A stretch of DNA of 64,000 bases from Dactylorhiza incarnata (Eukaryota > Streptophyta > Magnoliopsida > Asparagales > Orchidaceae): assembly GCA_033032865.1 (NCBI GenBank), contig JAWHQI010000121.1, positions 2,976,001 to 3,040,000 of the forward strand, given 5' to 3'. Of the stretch, positions 20,593 through 32,460 are shown in pieces (position 1 is the stretch's first letter; each line of letters starts with the position of its first letter). Below the pieces are notes generated by a model. That model did no database searches, had not been told where the DNA came from, and saw nothing but the letters and a program-made list of their open reading frames with translations. The position numbers and the translations under genes are program-made.

Positions 20593-22197
20593 ATGTGCAG
20601 GCAGGCTAAGGACAATGAAGATGTGTGGTACTTGGATTCAGGATGCTCCAAGCACATGACGGGCAATAAAGCAAAGTTCCTTAGCCTAGAAAAGAAGAAG
20701 GGAGGGATCGTGACGTTTGGTGACAACGCAAAAGGATGGATCATGGGAATTGGTACAATTGGTAACAAATCCTTTACTATATCTAATGTTCTTTATGTGA
20801 AAGGATTAAAACACAATTTAATTTCTATTAGTCAATTATGTGATAAAGGATTAGATGTGTTATTTGAATCTTCCACTAATCTATGCAAAATATCTAATCT
20901 TATTACAAACAATATTTTACTAACTGCACCAAGATTACATAATGTTTATATAGTTTCATTTCATGATCTTCCAAAATCATCTTTAAAATGTTTTATTACC
21001 AAAAATGATGAACTTGAACTTTGGCATAGAAGGCTAGGACATGCTAGCACAAAGCTTATTGTAAAACTTGCCAAAAGAGATTTAATTAGAAGATTGCCTA
21101 GATTAAATGGAAATTTACCTTCACTTTGTTCACCATGTCAAAAAGGTAAAATTACTAGATCCTCTTTCAAAAGTAAAAATGTTATTTCTACTACAAGACC
21201 TTTGCAATTAATTCATATGGATCTTTTTGTTCCCGTTAGCACCGCAAGTCTTGGTGGTAGATTATATACATATATATTAATAGATGATTTTTTTAGATAT
21301 TGTTGGACAATATTTCTCTCATCCAAATCCGAAGCGTTTTGTGAATTTTCAAAATTATGTACTCGCATTCAAAATGAAAGTGATTTAAAAATTAAATGCA
21401 TTCGCTCAGATCATGGAGGAGAATTTGAAAATGAAAAATTTACATCTTATTGTGATATGTTAGGCATAAAACATGAGTTCTCCGCACCACGCACACCACA
21501 ACAAAATAGTGTTGTAGAAAGAAAGAATAGGACACTTCAAGAGCTAGCACGCACTATGTTATGTGAATATAAATTATCTAAGTCCTTTTGGGTCGAAGCC
21601 GTAAACACATCATGTTATGTTATAAATAGAATCATGCTTCGCCCATCTTTAAATCTCACACCATATGAACTTTATTTTCAAAAGAAGCCTAATGTATCTT
21701 ACTTCAAAGTTTTTGGTTGTAAATGCTTTATTTTAAATACAAAAGATAGCTTGGGAAAGTTTGATGAAAAATGTGATGAAGGAACATTTCTTGGATACTC
21801 TTCAACTAGTAAAGCTTATAGAGTTTTTAATAAAAGAACTAGACACGTTGAAGAATCAATTAATGTGAAATTTGATGAGCTTGTTCCTTGTATAGAAAGA
21901 CTTTTCGCAGGCAAAGAGGATGATCTATTACCTCCTTTGGAGCATGGTGATGAAGAACCTTCCAAAGAAGAAGAAGAGGAGGCCAAGAAAGATGAATATG
22001 TACCTCCAAGCGTCTTAAAATTCACAAAGGATCATCCACAGGAACTTATAATTGGTGAACCATCCATCGGGGTAAGAACTCGCTCTTCTCTTCATGAATC
22101 ATTTTCAAATATTTGTTTTGTTTTCGAAATAGAACCAAAAAACGTTTCTACTGCTTTAAATGATGAATTTTGGTTTTTGGCTATTAGAACAATTTGA
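20593..22197 (+). pseudogene. pol: Sirevirus-like protease and integrase
   Basis: An open frame of 534 codons, beginning within pol. Protease: VWYLDSGCSKHMTG with DSG active site. GAG-pre-integrase: ELWHRRLGHAST...CSPCQKGK giving the H-H-C-C zinc site. Integrase core: HMDLF, RSDHGGEFEN and VVERKNRTLQE supply the D, D and E residues. The frame ends at 22197 by frameshift at the RT start (about 22190). Part of one Gag-Pol polyprotein; catalytic residues look intact, but the polyprotein is broken before and after. Confidence 0.88.
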
Positions 22198-23629
22198 GCG
22201 ACATAATGTTTGGAAATTAGTTGAAAGACCATCTAATCACCCGGTTGTAGGTGTAAAATAGATTTTTAAAAATAAATTATATGGTGAGTCTAGAATCACT
22301 AGAAATAAAGCACGATTAGTAGCACAAGGATATTCTCAAATCGAGGGGATAGATTTTGATGAATCTTTTGCACCCGTTATAAGATTAGAGTCTATAAGAA
22401 TTTTTCTAGCATTTGCAAGCTTTAAAAGAATAAAACTATTTCAAATGGATGTGAAAAGTGCTTTTCTAAACGGGTTTGTAAAAGAAGAAGTTTATGTTGA
22501 ACAACCCCCCGGTTTTATTAGTGAAAAATTTCCAAATTATGTTTATAAACTAGAGAAAGCACTTTATGGTTTAAAACAAGCGCCCCGTGCATGATATGAA
22601 AGACTTACATCATTTTTGATAAAGCACGGTTATATTATGGGAAGTGCGGATAATACTCTCTTCATTAAGCACAACAATGATGATATAATTATTTTATAAA
22701 TATATGTTGATGATATTATTTTTGGATCTACTAATGAAGAGATGTGTAAAGAAGTTATTTTAGTGATGAAAAATGAATTTGAAATGAGTCTTGTAGGAGA
22801 ACTTTCTTATTTCCTTGGTTTTAAAATATCACAAAGAATTGATGGTATCTTTGTATGTCAAACTAAATATGTCCATGATATGCTTAAACGTTTTGGATTT
22901 GAAAACCTTAAACATGCTTCTACACCAATGAGTGCATCACTAAAATTAGGAAAAGATGAATCAGGTATTTCTATAGATCACACTTTATATAGAGGTATGA
23001 TAGGATCTCTACTTTATCTAAGTGCAACTAGACCCGATATTATGTTTGTCGTATGCTTATGTGCTCGATTTCAAGCCAATCCAAAAGAATCTCATTTAAA
23101 AGCGGTAAAACGAATTTTTAGATATCTCATTGGGTCATCTAGATTAGGACTATGGTACCCACACAATAATTCATTTACACTTCACGGCTACTCCGATTCG
23201 GGCTATGCCGGTTGTTCACTTGATAGAAAAAGCACTAGTGGTACTTGTCATTTTCTAGGACCTTCATTAGTTGCATGGTCTAGTAGGAAACAAAATTCGG
23301 TTGCACTCTCCACCACGGAGGCTGAATACATTGCATTAGGGAGTTGTTGTGCACAAGCTCTATGGATGAGCCAAACTTTAGAGGACTTTGACTTTCATCT
23401 AAAACTTATTGAATTAAAATGTGATAATAAAATTGTCATTGATCTCACAAATAATCCGGTACACCACTCTAGATCCAAACATATAGATGTGCGTCATCAT
23501 TTCATAAGGGATCACATTAAAAAGGAAAATGTAAGGATTAGTTTCATTGGCACGGACTCTCAACTTGCTGATATATTTACTAAACCTCTTCCCGATGCAA
23601 GGTTTCAAATGTTAAGGTTGGAATTATGA
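22180..23629 (+). pseudogene. pol: Sirevirus-like reverse transcriptase and RNase H
   Basis: RT motifs are readable from 22200: [51 protein letters not shown] and the YVDDIIFGS active site (near 22706). Three in-frame stops interrupt it (TAG near 22259, TGA near 22592, TAA near 22697), each one transition away from Trp or Gln codons. RNase H follows with DSGYAGC, DRKSTSG and STTEAEYIA, ending MLRLEL at 23629. Confidence 0.88.
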
Positions 23630-25212
23630 GTCTTAGACATCTTAGGATGAATAACATGTAAAACGCTAATGTTTTATGCAATTTGAGTAATCAAGACATC
23701 TCTGAATATTACACAATTTCTGCATAAGACTACTATTAAGACCCCTAATCAATATCAAAAATCAAAAATTTAAAATTCTTAAAAAATCGTGTACTGTTTC
23801 CAGCGCTAGCGTTAGCGCCGGCGCTAGCGTGGGTTTGTGAATTTTCTGTTTTTTAAAATTTCTAAAAATCAACAAAAATATGTTAGTTTATATGTACAAA
23901 TTTATTTTTGTGTTTCTATCTATTTTATTTTTGTTTTATTTACATTATGAAAAATTAACTACAAAAATTCAAAATTCAAAAATACAAAAATATGTTTGTG
24001 TGATTTTTTTTTGTTTTTATTTCTTTAAAAAATGATAAAACTACAAAAAAACGGTATGATCTTTATTGCCAATATCAAGCATGTATGAATTCTATAATTT
24101 AGAATTATTTAAAATGTTAAAATTTATTCCTTGAAATTACTATGAACATTATTTTGCTTATCATGCTTTGATATATCTATTTAAGTGCATCAATTGTATT
24201 GAAAAATGTGTAGAACCAAGCTTAGCATGCCTCTAAGTATGAGTAAATGTATTATGATTGATAATGATACATTTCACTCACTTATTTTGGTAATCAACAT
24301 GTGTGTTTAAATCTAAAAATGCTTGCTTGTGTATTGTATTTGTACAATGAATTAAATCTTGCATAAGTTTATTGCCTACACTGCATTTGAATGGCACTTA
24401 TGAAATTTAGAAAAGTGGTTAAGATAAAAATTTGGGTTTGCAAAACAAGTGTATTCGGAGAATGTTGTCTCACAAATGAGAACAAAAAAAAATTATATAT
24501 GTAGACAAATATAACTCCACCAAGCACTACTTGAACCTCCTGATAAGTCTTCATAAGCATTGTGAGGTTGAGCACCTTGGAAAGAATAGTAAAGTGTCTT
24601 GTGCAAACCTTAGTTATTACACCACTTTGTTAAAAAAATTATGTGCATTAAAAGTGTGTGAAAGTAATTTACTTGTGTTTTATTGTGCACTCTACTATAC
24701 AAATGTCTTGTATTTTGTGATTTAAATCAATTAGTAACATTGCCCAAAATAGACTTATGTGCACATCATTATCTTTCATAACACTTCTTCTCATGAGTAT
24801 TAGATTCTAATGCTTTTTCTATACTACTCTTTATATAAGAAATGCACTAGATAACCTAGCATGATCTCTACAATATTTTGATATCTCTTGAACTTAAAAT
24901 TAAGTAACATTGTAGTATAATCTCTCTTTGATATGTTCATTTCATGCTTGGTATTTTTATGAAAAACTTTGAGATTTCAAAAAGGTTAAAACATCTTTCA
25001 ATTTTGAACTAAAACTCATATTTTTTACTTATGCTTTTCATGCTTACAAAAAGTTGTTTCTTATAATCTTCCGCTTGCTTACAACTCTTATCTTTTTATT
25101 TTGAAATCTCTTATATATACTATGCTTAAAATCTTTATCATTATCTATATTACAAAAGCTCGATCATACTTTATCATTTATAAGAAATGCCTCCTTACTA
25201 CCCTCACCCCAC
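23630..25212 (+). other. Non-coding region after pol
   Basis: About 1.6 kb, strongly AT-rich, no coding signal. It contains one GCGCTAGCG cluster (23801-23832), the same palindrome as in the LTR and at 20300-20332. I see no extra ORF like that of Sirevirus-like element 1. Confidence 0.55.
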
Positions 25213-25488
25213 TTTCTTTTGATAATACCAAAAGGGGGAGATTAATTGAAGAAATCTATATAGGAGTAATATAGAAGATTAAGGGGAGAATAATTCATGT
25301 AATTTATCATTTAGGGGGAGTAAAACATAAATTGTATTTATGTAGGGGGAGCATTAAGATAGGGGGAGTATGCACATTATCATGCTTATCATTTACTATA
25401 GTTGCATTATTATCTTGCTTATCATATACTATAAACACTATTGTTGATTTCTTGCTTAGAGGATTTGTTATTATCAAAAGGGGGAGAT
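25213..25488 (+). promoter_or_regulatory. Multiple polypurine tracts
   Basis: Six GGGGGAG or GGGGAG tracts (about 25216, 25274, 25313, 25346, 25361, 25478), the last (AAAAGGGGGAGAT) touching the LTR. Repeated PPTs upstream of the 3' LTR are a known Sirevirus feature. Confidence 0.88.
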
Positions 25489-26725
25489 TGTTGGACATGT
25501 GTGTCACTTCTCTTTGTTTGAGAATAACAAATCCCATATTGTATTTGATATTGCTTGTAGTGTGTTTATAGTGTGCAGGAACTATAGGTGCAATACTCCA
25601 CAGGTAGAAGGCAACATGGAATCAAACTTTTGAAAGGAGCAGCACTAACACCAGCACTATCGCTACCACCGGGCGTTAGCTCGTTCGACGAACTTCGAGC
25701 TGCGTTCGACAAAAATTTCCGTTCGACGAACTTCGACCTTCGTTCAACGAAAATTTTGTTCGACGAATTCCGTTCGACAAAAGTTCGTTCTGCCACGCCA
25801 CTGACAGTTTTCGCTACCGCCAGCGCTAGCGCTACCGCCTGGCGCTATCTCAAATTCGTGCACAGCGCTACGCCGCCGATGGTTCCGCAACCGCTCCACA
25901 CGAACGCTACCGCAGGCGCTAGGAGCTAACGCAGGCGCTATCTCCAAGTTGTATAAAATGATGGACTCTCTCTCGTTTTGAGCTAGTGCTTCCAGAGAGA
26001 TTACCTATGCCATATTTCCAGAGCTGCTACTCTGCCGAAAGTACATCTCCCACTCAAATTCAAAGAGGATTTCTGGAGAAGGAAGCCACCACGCTGCATC
26101 CGAAGAATGATCGCTTCAACCTCGCTTATGCTACAGCGATCCTTCATCCTCAACTTCAGAGATCTCATATATGGAGTTTCATTATTGTTAATTTTATTTT
26201 CATTCCATATTTTATTGTAATCGTTTAGTTAATTCGCCTTGTGTTGGCGACTAGGCCTAGGTAGGACTTAGGGGGAAATTCGCCTTGTGTTGGCGACTAG
26301 TTCTAGGTGATTAGATCTAGGGGGCTCGAGGCCATATCCGGGGAAGGATTGGCTAGAGCGGCTTGAGGCCTTATCCAGGGAAGGATAGGCTAAAGCCAAC
26401 CGGTTTGTGGGGATACAAGTCGGTATAGAAATGGAAAAGAAATTTACATTTGTACGCCTCTGATTTCTAGCGATATAGAAATCAAATTTATGTAAATACG
26501 TTTTCCATATAATATAATCATGTTTCTTTTTTGTTTACTTGTTTTCTATCATTTGACATAACTTTTAGAATTGCAAATTACAATTGTTTTCCTTCTTTAA
26601 GATAAATTGATTATTTCATTCTAATTCACTCTAAACAATTTTAGTAAAAATTATCAAAGATTTTTATTCCCTTATTCACCCCCCCCCCCCCCCCCCCCCC
26701 TCTAAGGGCCCCGTAAGATCCAACA
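25489..26725 (+). repeat. 3' LTR of Sirevirus-like element 2
   Basis: 1237 bp. It differs from the 5' LTR mainly in the palindrome array, which is shorter by about 90 bp (25678-25790), and in a much longer C-run (about 26679-26700). Confidence 0.95.
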
Positions 26726-27129
26726 GAACAAATTTGTGGAAAAGGCGAGGAACGCAAATCATGATTGAAAGAATTTCCTTCATCGCACGGAAAACTATCC
26801 GGGTGACCTTGCCACCATGAATAATCAACGTCAGTGCAAGAAGTAAATTCACTTAAAGCACTATTTAAAGAAAAATTATTTTCATCATAAAAATTATCAT
26901 TTTCGTTATAAAAATTATGATTTTCATTAGAAAAATTATGATTTTCATTAGAAAAATTATGAAATGAAAAATAGCATTCCGCACTAGAATGATGACCCCC
27001 ACAAAAAGGACAAAAAATTTGGCGCATTCGTGCGGCTTCCAAAAGAATGACTTTATTTTGAAGCTCGGCAACTTTTACGGCCAACTGCGATAACATCATT
27101 TTTTTTGTGTGAAAAAGAAAATTAAACAA

Positions 27130-27244
27130 CCGTTACTTAATAGGAAGGAATTTTAAAAGAAAAAAAAAAGAGAAATAGGGGGCGGAGAAAGAGAATGATA
27201 AAATTAATAAAATCTACCCTTTCAAAATATCAACAAAAATATTC
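27130..27244 (-). other. Leader of Athila-like element 2
   Basis: Short purine/AT-rich leader between PBS and ORF. The CCGCTGC motif seen in the leader of element 1 is not present here. Confidence 0.5.
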
Positions 27245-27263
27245 CCCGGCAACGACGCCAAAA
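27245..27263 (-). promoter_or_regulatory. Primer binding site, tRNA-Asp type (element 2)
   Basis: On the minus strand TTTTTGGCGTCGTTGCCGGG begins a few bases after the LTR end; one base differs from the Athila PBS consensus. Confidence 0.85.
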
Positions 27264-27266
27264 ACT

Positions 27267-28802
27267 TGATAGGTAAAATTTAGGATAAATAATATTTTCC
27301 AAATTCTACGAACTATAGGCAAGAACACATATCGTTCATAGCATATGATATTTAAAAAAATAAATATCAAGTGTCGTATTCCACGGGTCTGTTGATTACT
27401 TCTACTCACGCAAATTAATATTATTTTATCGGAAATAAAATAAAGTTTTGAAAATAATTAAAAGAAGAGAAACATTTGATCGGGAATCCTTCTTAAGTAA
27501 AATATTTCGTAAATCTAGAATTCAAAAGAAATCGATTTAGACAAACTTGACCGTGGAGGTTCCCAAAATATGATTGAGCCTCTCTCGAGAGAACTACCAC
27601 CTAACCTTAGGTTGATCGATTAAGACCCCTCGGCCAGTCGAAACCCCTAAGCTTGCTTTATGCGGTGAGCCCCACTATTGGATTTGGCTCCAATCCGGAA
27701 GAATTGCGTCACCCTCTCTCGAGGAGTGCGTGAAACTCTTTTTATCTTTGAGTGATCTCCTCGTTCGCATGGATCTCTCGATCACTTGCATACGGATCTT
27801 AGATCGAGAAACATATTCACGACATATGAATTCGAAGCAATTAAATTCAAAAATAAATCCTACTTTTCCAAAACCAAACTATGAAAAAGAGATTACAAAA
27901 TACCACTACTTAAGACTTCATCCGATCAAATGTAATAAAATTAGCTAATCATGATTAAAGAAAAATAACATTTTATAACTATGAAAAAAGAATTACAATT
28001 GCAGGAAATGGAAATTTAAACTACGTATTGAAATTACAAAGCATAACATAAAATTGCATAAAAAGAGAAATACAATAAAATGCAGAAAATCTAATCTAAA
28101 AATGAACCAATCTAAGCAAGGACTGGATTCCTATCACTTTAGCAACAACTGGCTTTTATAGGCAGAAAATTGGTGAGTCACGCCCTTGGTCACGCCCATG
28201 ACCAAGGGCGAGTAAGCTGCGTAACTGCGTATTGAAAGCCCATGAACGTTGGGGTAGAGAAACCGCCAAAATTGATCATCTCGATGGGTCACGGCCTAGG
28301 TCACGCCCGTGACCTAGGGCGTGTCTTGACCGAGTCAGGAAACGGCGGGAAACAGCGCGATCTGGAGTTAATCTGGCAGTTGCGGGAGAGGTCACGCCCG
28401 TGACCAAGGGCGTGTAAGCTGGAACGGCTCGACGGCGGAAACTGCCTGCAATGAAGGCATGTCGGGCGAGTCACGCCCTAAGTCACGCCTGTGACCTGAG
28501 GCGTGTAATCATAATCCGACGTGGCAATGTCTTCCGGGAGCTGAAGGCGGAGCATGGCCGTGGCCATGGTCACGCCCCCAGGTCAAGCCCGTGACCTGGG
28601 GCGTGTACTATGGATTTTTGCAGATTTGTTATGGAATTTCCCCTGAACACGGCTGTGGGCTTGAATTTGTTATTAGCAACCCCATATTATCTGAAAACAC
28701 AAAATAAAGTAAATTAGATATAAATTAAACTAAAAGTATATAAGAACTAATTAATTACTACCAAAATATTATATAAAAATAACTATAAATAATGCATTAT
28801 CA
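27267..28802 (-). repeat. 5' LTR of Athila-like element 2
   Basis: 1536 bp matching 13591-15148 with scattered substitutions and small indels, some in the hairpin array (28179-28605). It ends in plus coordinates at TTATCA before the TSD CTTAC. Confidence 0.92.
28179..28605 (-). repeat. Stem-loop array, copy in the 5' LTR
   Basis: Same five units as 14504-14951. Unit 1 pairs better here in its middle (CTTGG/CCAAG) but has a mismatch elsewhere. Unit 3 has lost its left arm (28391-28412), and unit 4 reads CCCTAAGTCACG/GTGACCTGAGG. Confidence 0.8.
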
Positions 28803-28807
28803 CTTAC

Positions 28808-31800
28808 CTTGTTTCTATGTTAGAGACTGTTAGCGGTCTGCCGTGTATCGAGTATGTTCCTGTGGTGCGAGAGTTTCCTGATGATTTCCCTGTTAGTCTT
28901 CCTGGTCTTCCGCTTGAGAGAGATGTGGAGTTTGTAATTGATCTTGAGCCTAGTACTCGTCCTATTGCTAAGGCACCATACCGTATGGCCCCGCGTGAGC
29001 TGGAAGAGCTGCGTACCAGTTAGACGATTGTTGTAGTGTGGATTTATTAGGCCGAGTTCTTCGCCTTGGGGTGCTCCAGTGTTGTTCGTGAAAAAGAAGG
29101 ATGGTTGTATGAGGCTGTGCATAGACTATAGGTAGTTGAATAAGGTAACCATAAAGAACAGATATCCGTTGCCGCGAATCGATGATTTGCTTGATCAGTT
29201 GCGTGGTAGTTCGGTGTTTTCAAAGATCGATCTTCGTTCAGGTTACCATCAGTTGAGGATCCGTGAGTCGGACGTCCCTCGGACTGCCTTTCGTTCCCGT
29301 TATGGTCATTTTGAGTTTCTGGTGATGTCATTTGGTTTGACAAATGCACCCTCTGCATTTATGGATATGATGAATCGGGTGTTCAAAGACTTCTTAGACC
29401 ATTACGTAGTAGTTTTCATCGATGATGTGTTGGTGAATTCAAGAAGTGCTGAGGAGCATGCTACGCATTTGCGCTTATTATTGTCTACTCTAAGAGAGCA
29501 CAAGTTGTATGCAAAATTGAGTAAATGCGAATTCTGGCTTTCGCAAGTGTCTTTCCTGGGTCATGTAGTGGGAAAGGATGGAATTTCTGTAGACCCAGCA
29601 AAGATTTCTGCTGCTTTGGATTGGAAGATGCCTACAACGCCTAAGGAGATTAGGAGTTACTTAGGGTTGGCAGGTTATTATAGAATATTTGTGCAAGGAT
29701 TTTTGGTGCTGTCGGCACCTCTGACTAAGCTTACCCAGAAGAATGCAGCGTTTGTTTGGAGCGATAAGTGCGAGGAAGCCTTTCTAGAATTGAAAAGGAA
29801 GTTGTGCACCGCTCCTATTTTGGCTTTACCGACCGAAGGAGTAGAGTATGCCGTTTATGTGGACGCATCTCACGTTTGTCTTGGTTGTGTTTTGATGCAA
29901 GAAGGAAAGGTGATCGCGTATGGATCGAGACAACTGAAAGTTCATGAAAGGAATTACCCTACGCATGACTTAGAGTTTGCGGCAGTGATTTATGCCTTAA
30001 AGCTTATGGATCGAGACAACTGAAAGTTCATGAAAGGAATTACCCTACGCATGACTTAGAGTTTGCGGCAGTGATTTATGCCTTAAAGCTTTGGAGACAT
30101 CTTCTTTATGGAGTGTCATGCAAGATTTTTACGGATCACAAGAGTTTGAAGTATGTCTTTACCCAAAAAGAACTGAATTTGCGCCAGCGCAGATGGTTGG
30201 AGTATGTTGCGGTTTACGAAGTTGATATCTTATATCATCCGGGTAAGGCTAATGTGGTGGCCGATGCCTTGAGTAGAAAGACAGCGCATGTCTTCAACCT
30301 TTCTGTTTAGTCCTTAGTGGAGGAGTTTATGTTGATGGATATCTCAGTCGGTAGTTGTACCGCGCCTTCGAGTTTAAAAGCTGGATAGCCTTCTTGGATT
30401 ACCCTTGCAAGACTGCATCAGAAGGATGATCCTGATTTGCTGCATCTCCGGAATAAAACTGAGAAAGGGGAATTACCAAAATTTTCAATTAATGACAAGG
30501 ATACCTTGATGTATCAGGGTAGGTATTGTATTCCCGCGTTTGAGGATATTAGATCAAAGATCTGTGGTGAAGCACATGACTCTAGTGTTTCTTATCATCC
30601 TGGTTCCACAAAGATGTATAAGGACCTGAAGAAGATTGTTTGGTGGTCAGGTATGAAGAATGATATATCTAAGTATGTTTCAGAGTGTTATACCTGTCAG
30701 CGTGTTAAGACGGATCACAAGAGGCCTGAAGGTAAATTGAATCCTTTGGATATTCCAAGCTGGAAGTGAGAGAGTATTTCGAGGGATTTCATTATGGATT
30801 TGCCGAGATCTCCCGGGGGACATGATTCGGTATGGGTCATTATTGACAGATTGACAAAGTGTGCTCACTTTGTGCATTTTAAGATTGGCTATTCTATGTA
30901 GAAAATAGTAGAGTTTTATTTGTATGAGGTTATCAGATTGCATGGTGTGCCCGTGAGTATTGTGCCAGATCGGGATTCCAGGTATATGTCTCGCTTCTGA
31001 CAGAGTTTGCATGGAGCTTTGGGCACTGACCTTAGATACTCTACCGCTTATCACCCTCAGACTAATGGTCAGACAGAAAGAGTAAATCAGATTTTGGAAG
31101 ATATGATCAGATGTTATATTTTGGATCATGGTGGAGCTTGGGATAAGCGTCTTGGACTGATGGAGTTTGCATATAACAACAGTTATCAGGAAAGCTTGCA
31201 GATGACCCCCTTTGAGGCCTTGTATGGGAGGCGTTGTCGAACTCCCTTGTTTTGGGCCGAGGTTGGTGAGAGCCCGTTGCTAGGTCCATAAGCTTTGGAA
31301 GAGATGAATGTTTCTGTGACTCATATACGTGAGAAGCTTCGCATTGCTCATGAGCGATATGAGAAGTATGCTAATCGGAGAAGGGTTGATCTGGAGTTCG
31401 TAGTTAGGGACATGGTTTTTCTGAAAGTTTCTCCGATGCCAGGTGTTAAGAGATTTGGAAGGAACCACAAGTTAGATCCCCGATATGTGGGACCTTTCCA
31501 GGTTGTTGAGCCCATCGGAGTGTCGGCTTATTGGCTGGATTTGCCTGCTTCTTTCCCAGGTGTTCATGATGTATTTCATGTGAGCCAATTGAGAAAGTGC
31601 GTGCGTAGTGATCGTCATGTCCTTGACCCGGTGCCCCAGTTGCAACCTAATTTGTCTTATGTGGAAGAGCCTGTTCGTATTCTAGAGACTCAGGACCGAG
31701 TATTGCGGAAGAAGACAATTCCTATGGTCAAAGTCCTTTGGCGAAACCAGGACGTCGAGAGCGCGACTTGGGAATTGGAATCTGTTATGAGGACATCTCA

Positions 31801-31819
31801 TCCTCATCTTTTCTCCTAG
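28808..31819 (+). pseudogene. pol: Tekay pol: RT, RNase H, integrase, chromodomain-like tail
   Basis: RT begins in the frame of the protease (VVREFPDDFP, PYRMAP), shifts frame at about 29023-29040 and has a stop at 29133. Its core includes [24 protein letters not shown] and the catalytic VVFIDDVLV. RNase H ([21 protein letters not shown]) is disrupted by an 86-bp duplication. Integrase: zinc site H-H with CYTC, then VPDRDSR and NGQTERVNQ for the second D and the E. Stops at 30308, 30386, 30767, 30899, 30998 and 31289. The tail (VKVLWRNQDVESATWELES) matches the chromodomain-like end of Tekay polyproteins. Confidence 0.88.
29919..30090 (+). repeat. 86-bp tandem duplication inside RNase H
   Basis: 29919-30004 is repeated at 30005-30090 without visible differences. 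Since 86 is not a multiple of three it shifts the frame. Confidence 0.95.
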
Positions 31820-31911
31820 ACCCCTCTGGTGAGTGTTATCATCCGTAGTTTTAGTTCTCGCTTCTACCTGTTGTATTCGATTTATTTGTTAAAGTTTCGG
31901 GACGAAACTTC

Positions 31912-31928
31912 TTTTTAGGGGGAGTGGC
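31912..31928 (+). promoter_or_regulatory. Polypurine tract of the Tekay element
   Basis: TTTTAGGGGGAGTGGC just before the 3' LTR start TGTAACGCCCC. Confidence 0.85.
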
Positions 31929-32460
31929 TGTAACGCCCCTGAATTTTCGGCTATTAATTTAATTATATTGATGACGTCATTATGACGTAGGGTGTTACGT
32001 TAGCGCGGAGTTAGCAGAGCGCCGTCGTTGTGCGTTTTTGTATCTGTTGGGTCGTGTCGACCGAATTTTGAAACTACCCGGAATTGGAAAATTTTACGTT
32101 AGGAAATTAGATTATTTAATTTTAAAAAGGTTGTTAAAGTTTAGTGGCGTTCCGAGCAAAATTAAAGCCTCGGTGAATTTTCAAAAATTTGTATATTTAA
32201 CGTTCGCCGTAAACTTCGAAAATTTATATCTCGAGAACGGTACGTCGGATTTTGATTCCAACTTCGCCGTTGGATTCGTAGCGCCGCCGTTCACCTTTGG
32301 TGCGAATTTCGTCAGTTTCAGCATTCGTTTAATTTTGATGTTAATATAATATTATTATAAATATTAATATTATCTGTATCGTATATAGCTCTATATAACT
32401 AATTCAACGAATCTATGTATCGCCGAATAGATTTCGATCCTCTATATATATTTTTATTAT
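31929..32460 (+). repeat. Tekay 3' LTR, upstream segment (U3)
   Basis: Starts TGTAACGCCCCTGAATTTTCGG, matching the reverse complement of the solo LTR end at 60131. Shared internal phrase GTTGGATTCGTAGCGCCG (32270; antisense at about 59865). The break with inserted DNA is near 32440-32490 and not sharp to my eye. Confidence 0.8.

Larger units (their letters stand above)
17288..26725 (+). mobile_element. Sirevirus-like Ty1/copia retrotransposon 2 (complete, decayed)
   Basis: LTRs 17288-18593 and 25489-26725, TSD GAACA at 17283-17287 and 26726-26730. PBS TGGTATCAGAGCC, gag with one zinc knuckle, then protease-integrase-RT-RNase H in copia order, a long non-coding stretch and a cluster of polypurine tracts before the 3' LTR. 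The multiple PPTs and the 9.4-kb size point to the Sirevirus lineage. Stops and frameshifts in gag and RT make this copy inactive. It is inserted in opposite orientation inside the ORF of Athila-like element 2. Confidence 0.93.
16682..27129 (-). pseudogene. Reduced Athila-like gag ORF, split by Sirevirus-like element 2
   Basis: First part 27129-26726 (better start ATG 27099): LSQLAVKVAELQNKVILLEA looks like a short coiled coil, followed by the zinc knuckle CPFCGGHHSSAEC. Then come four NFSNENH-type 7-residue repeats and DYSWWQGHPDSFP, comparable with the Athila NPGW..HP motif. The second part, 17287-16682, is in the same frame after the TSD. It has one stop (TAA at 16991-16993) and ends in YFYFPFS like element 1. 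Native length about 324-334 aa against 331 aa in element 1. Confidence 0.8.
13591..28802 (-). mobile_element. Athila-like gag-only LTR retrotransposon 2 (minus strand), hosting Sirevirus-like element 2
   Basis: LTRs at 13591-15148 and 27267-28802, TSD CTTAC at 13586-13590 and 28803-28807. It is read on the minus strand: 5' LTR on the right, PBS at 27245-27263, ORF 27129 to 16682, PPT near 15150. Removing the 9.4-kb copia insert leaves about 2.7 kb of internal sequence with a single gag-like ORF, so it is non-autonomous like element 1. LTR sequence is unrelated to element 1, but PBS, ORF tail, stem-loops and polypurine tracts correspond. It sits in the Tekay protease-RT junction. Confidence 0.9.
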
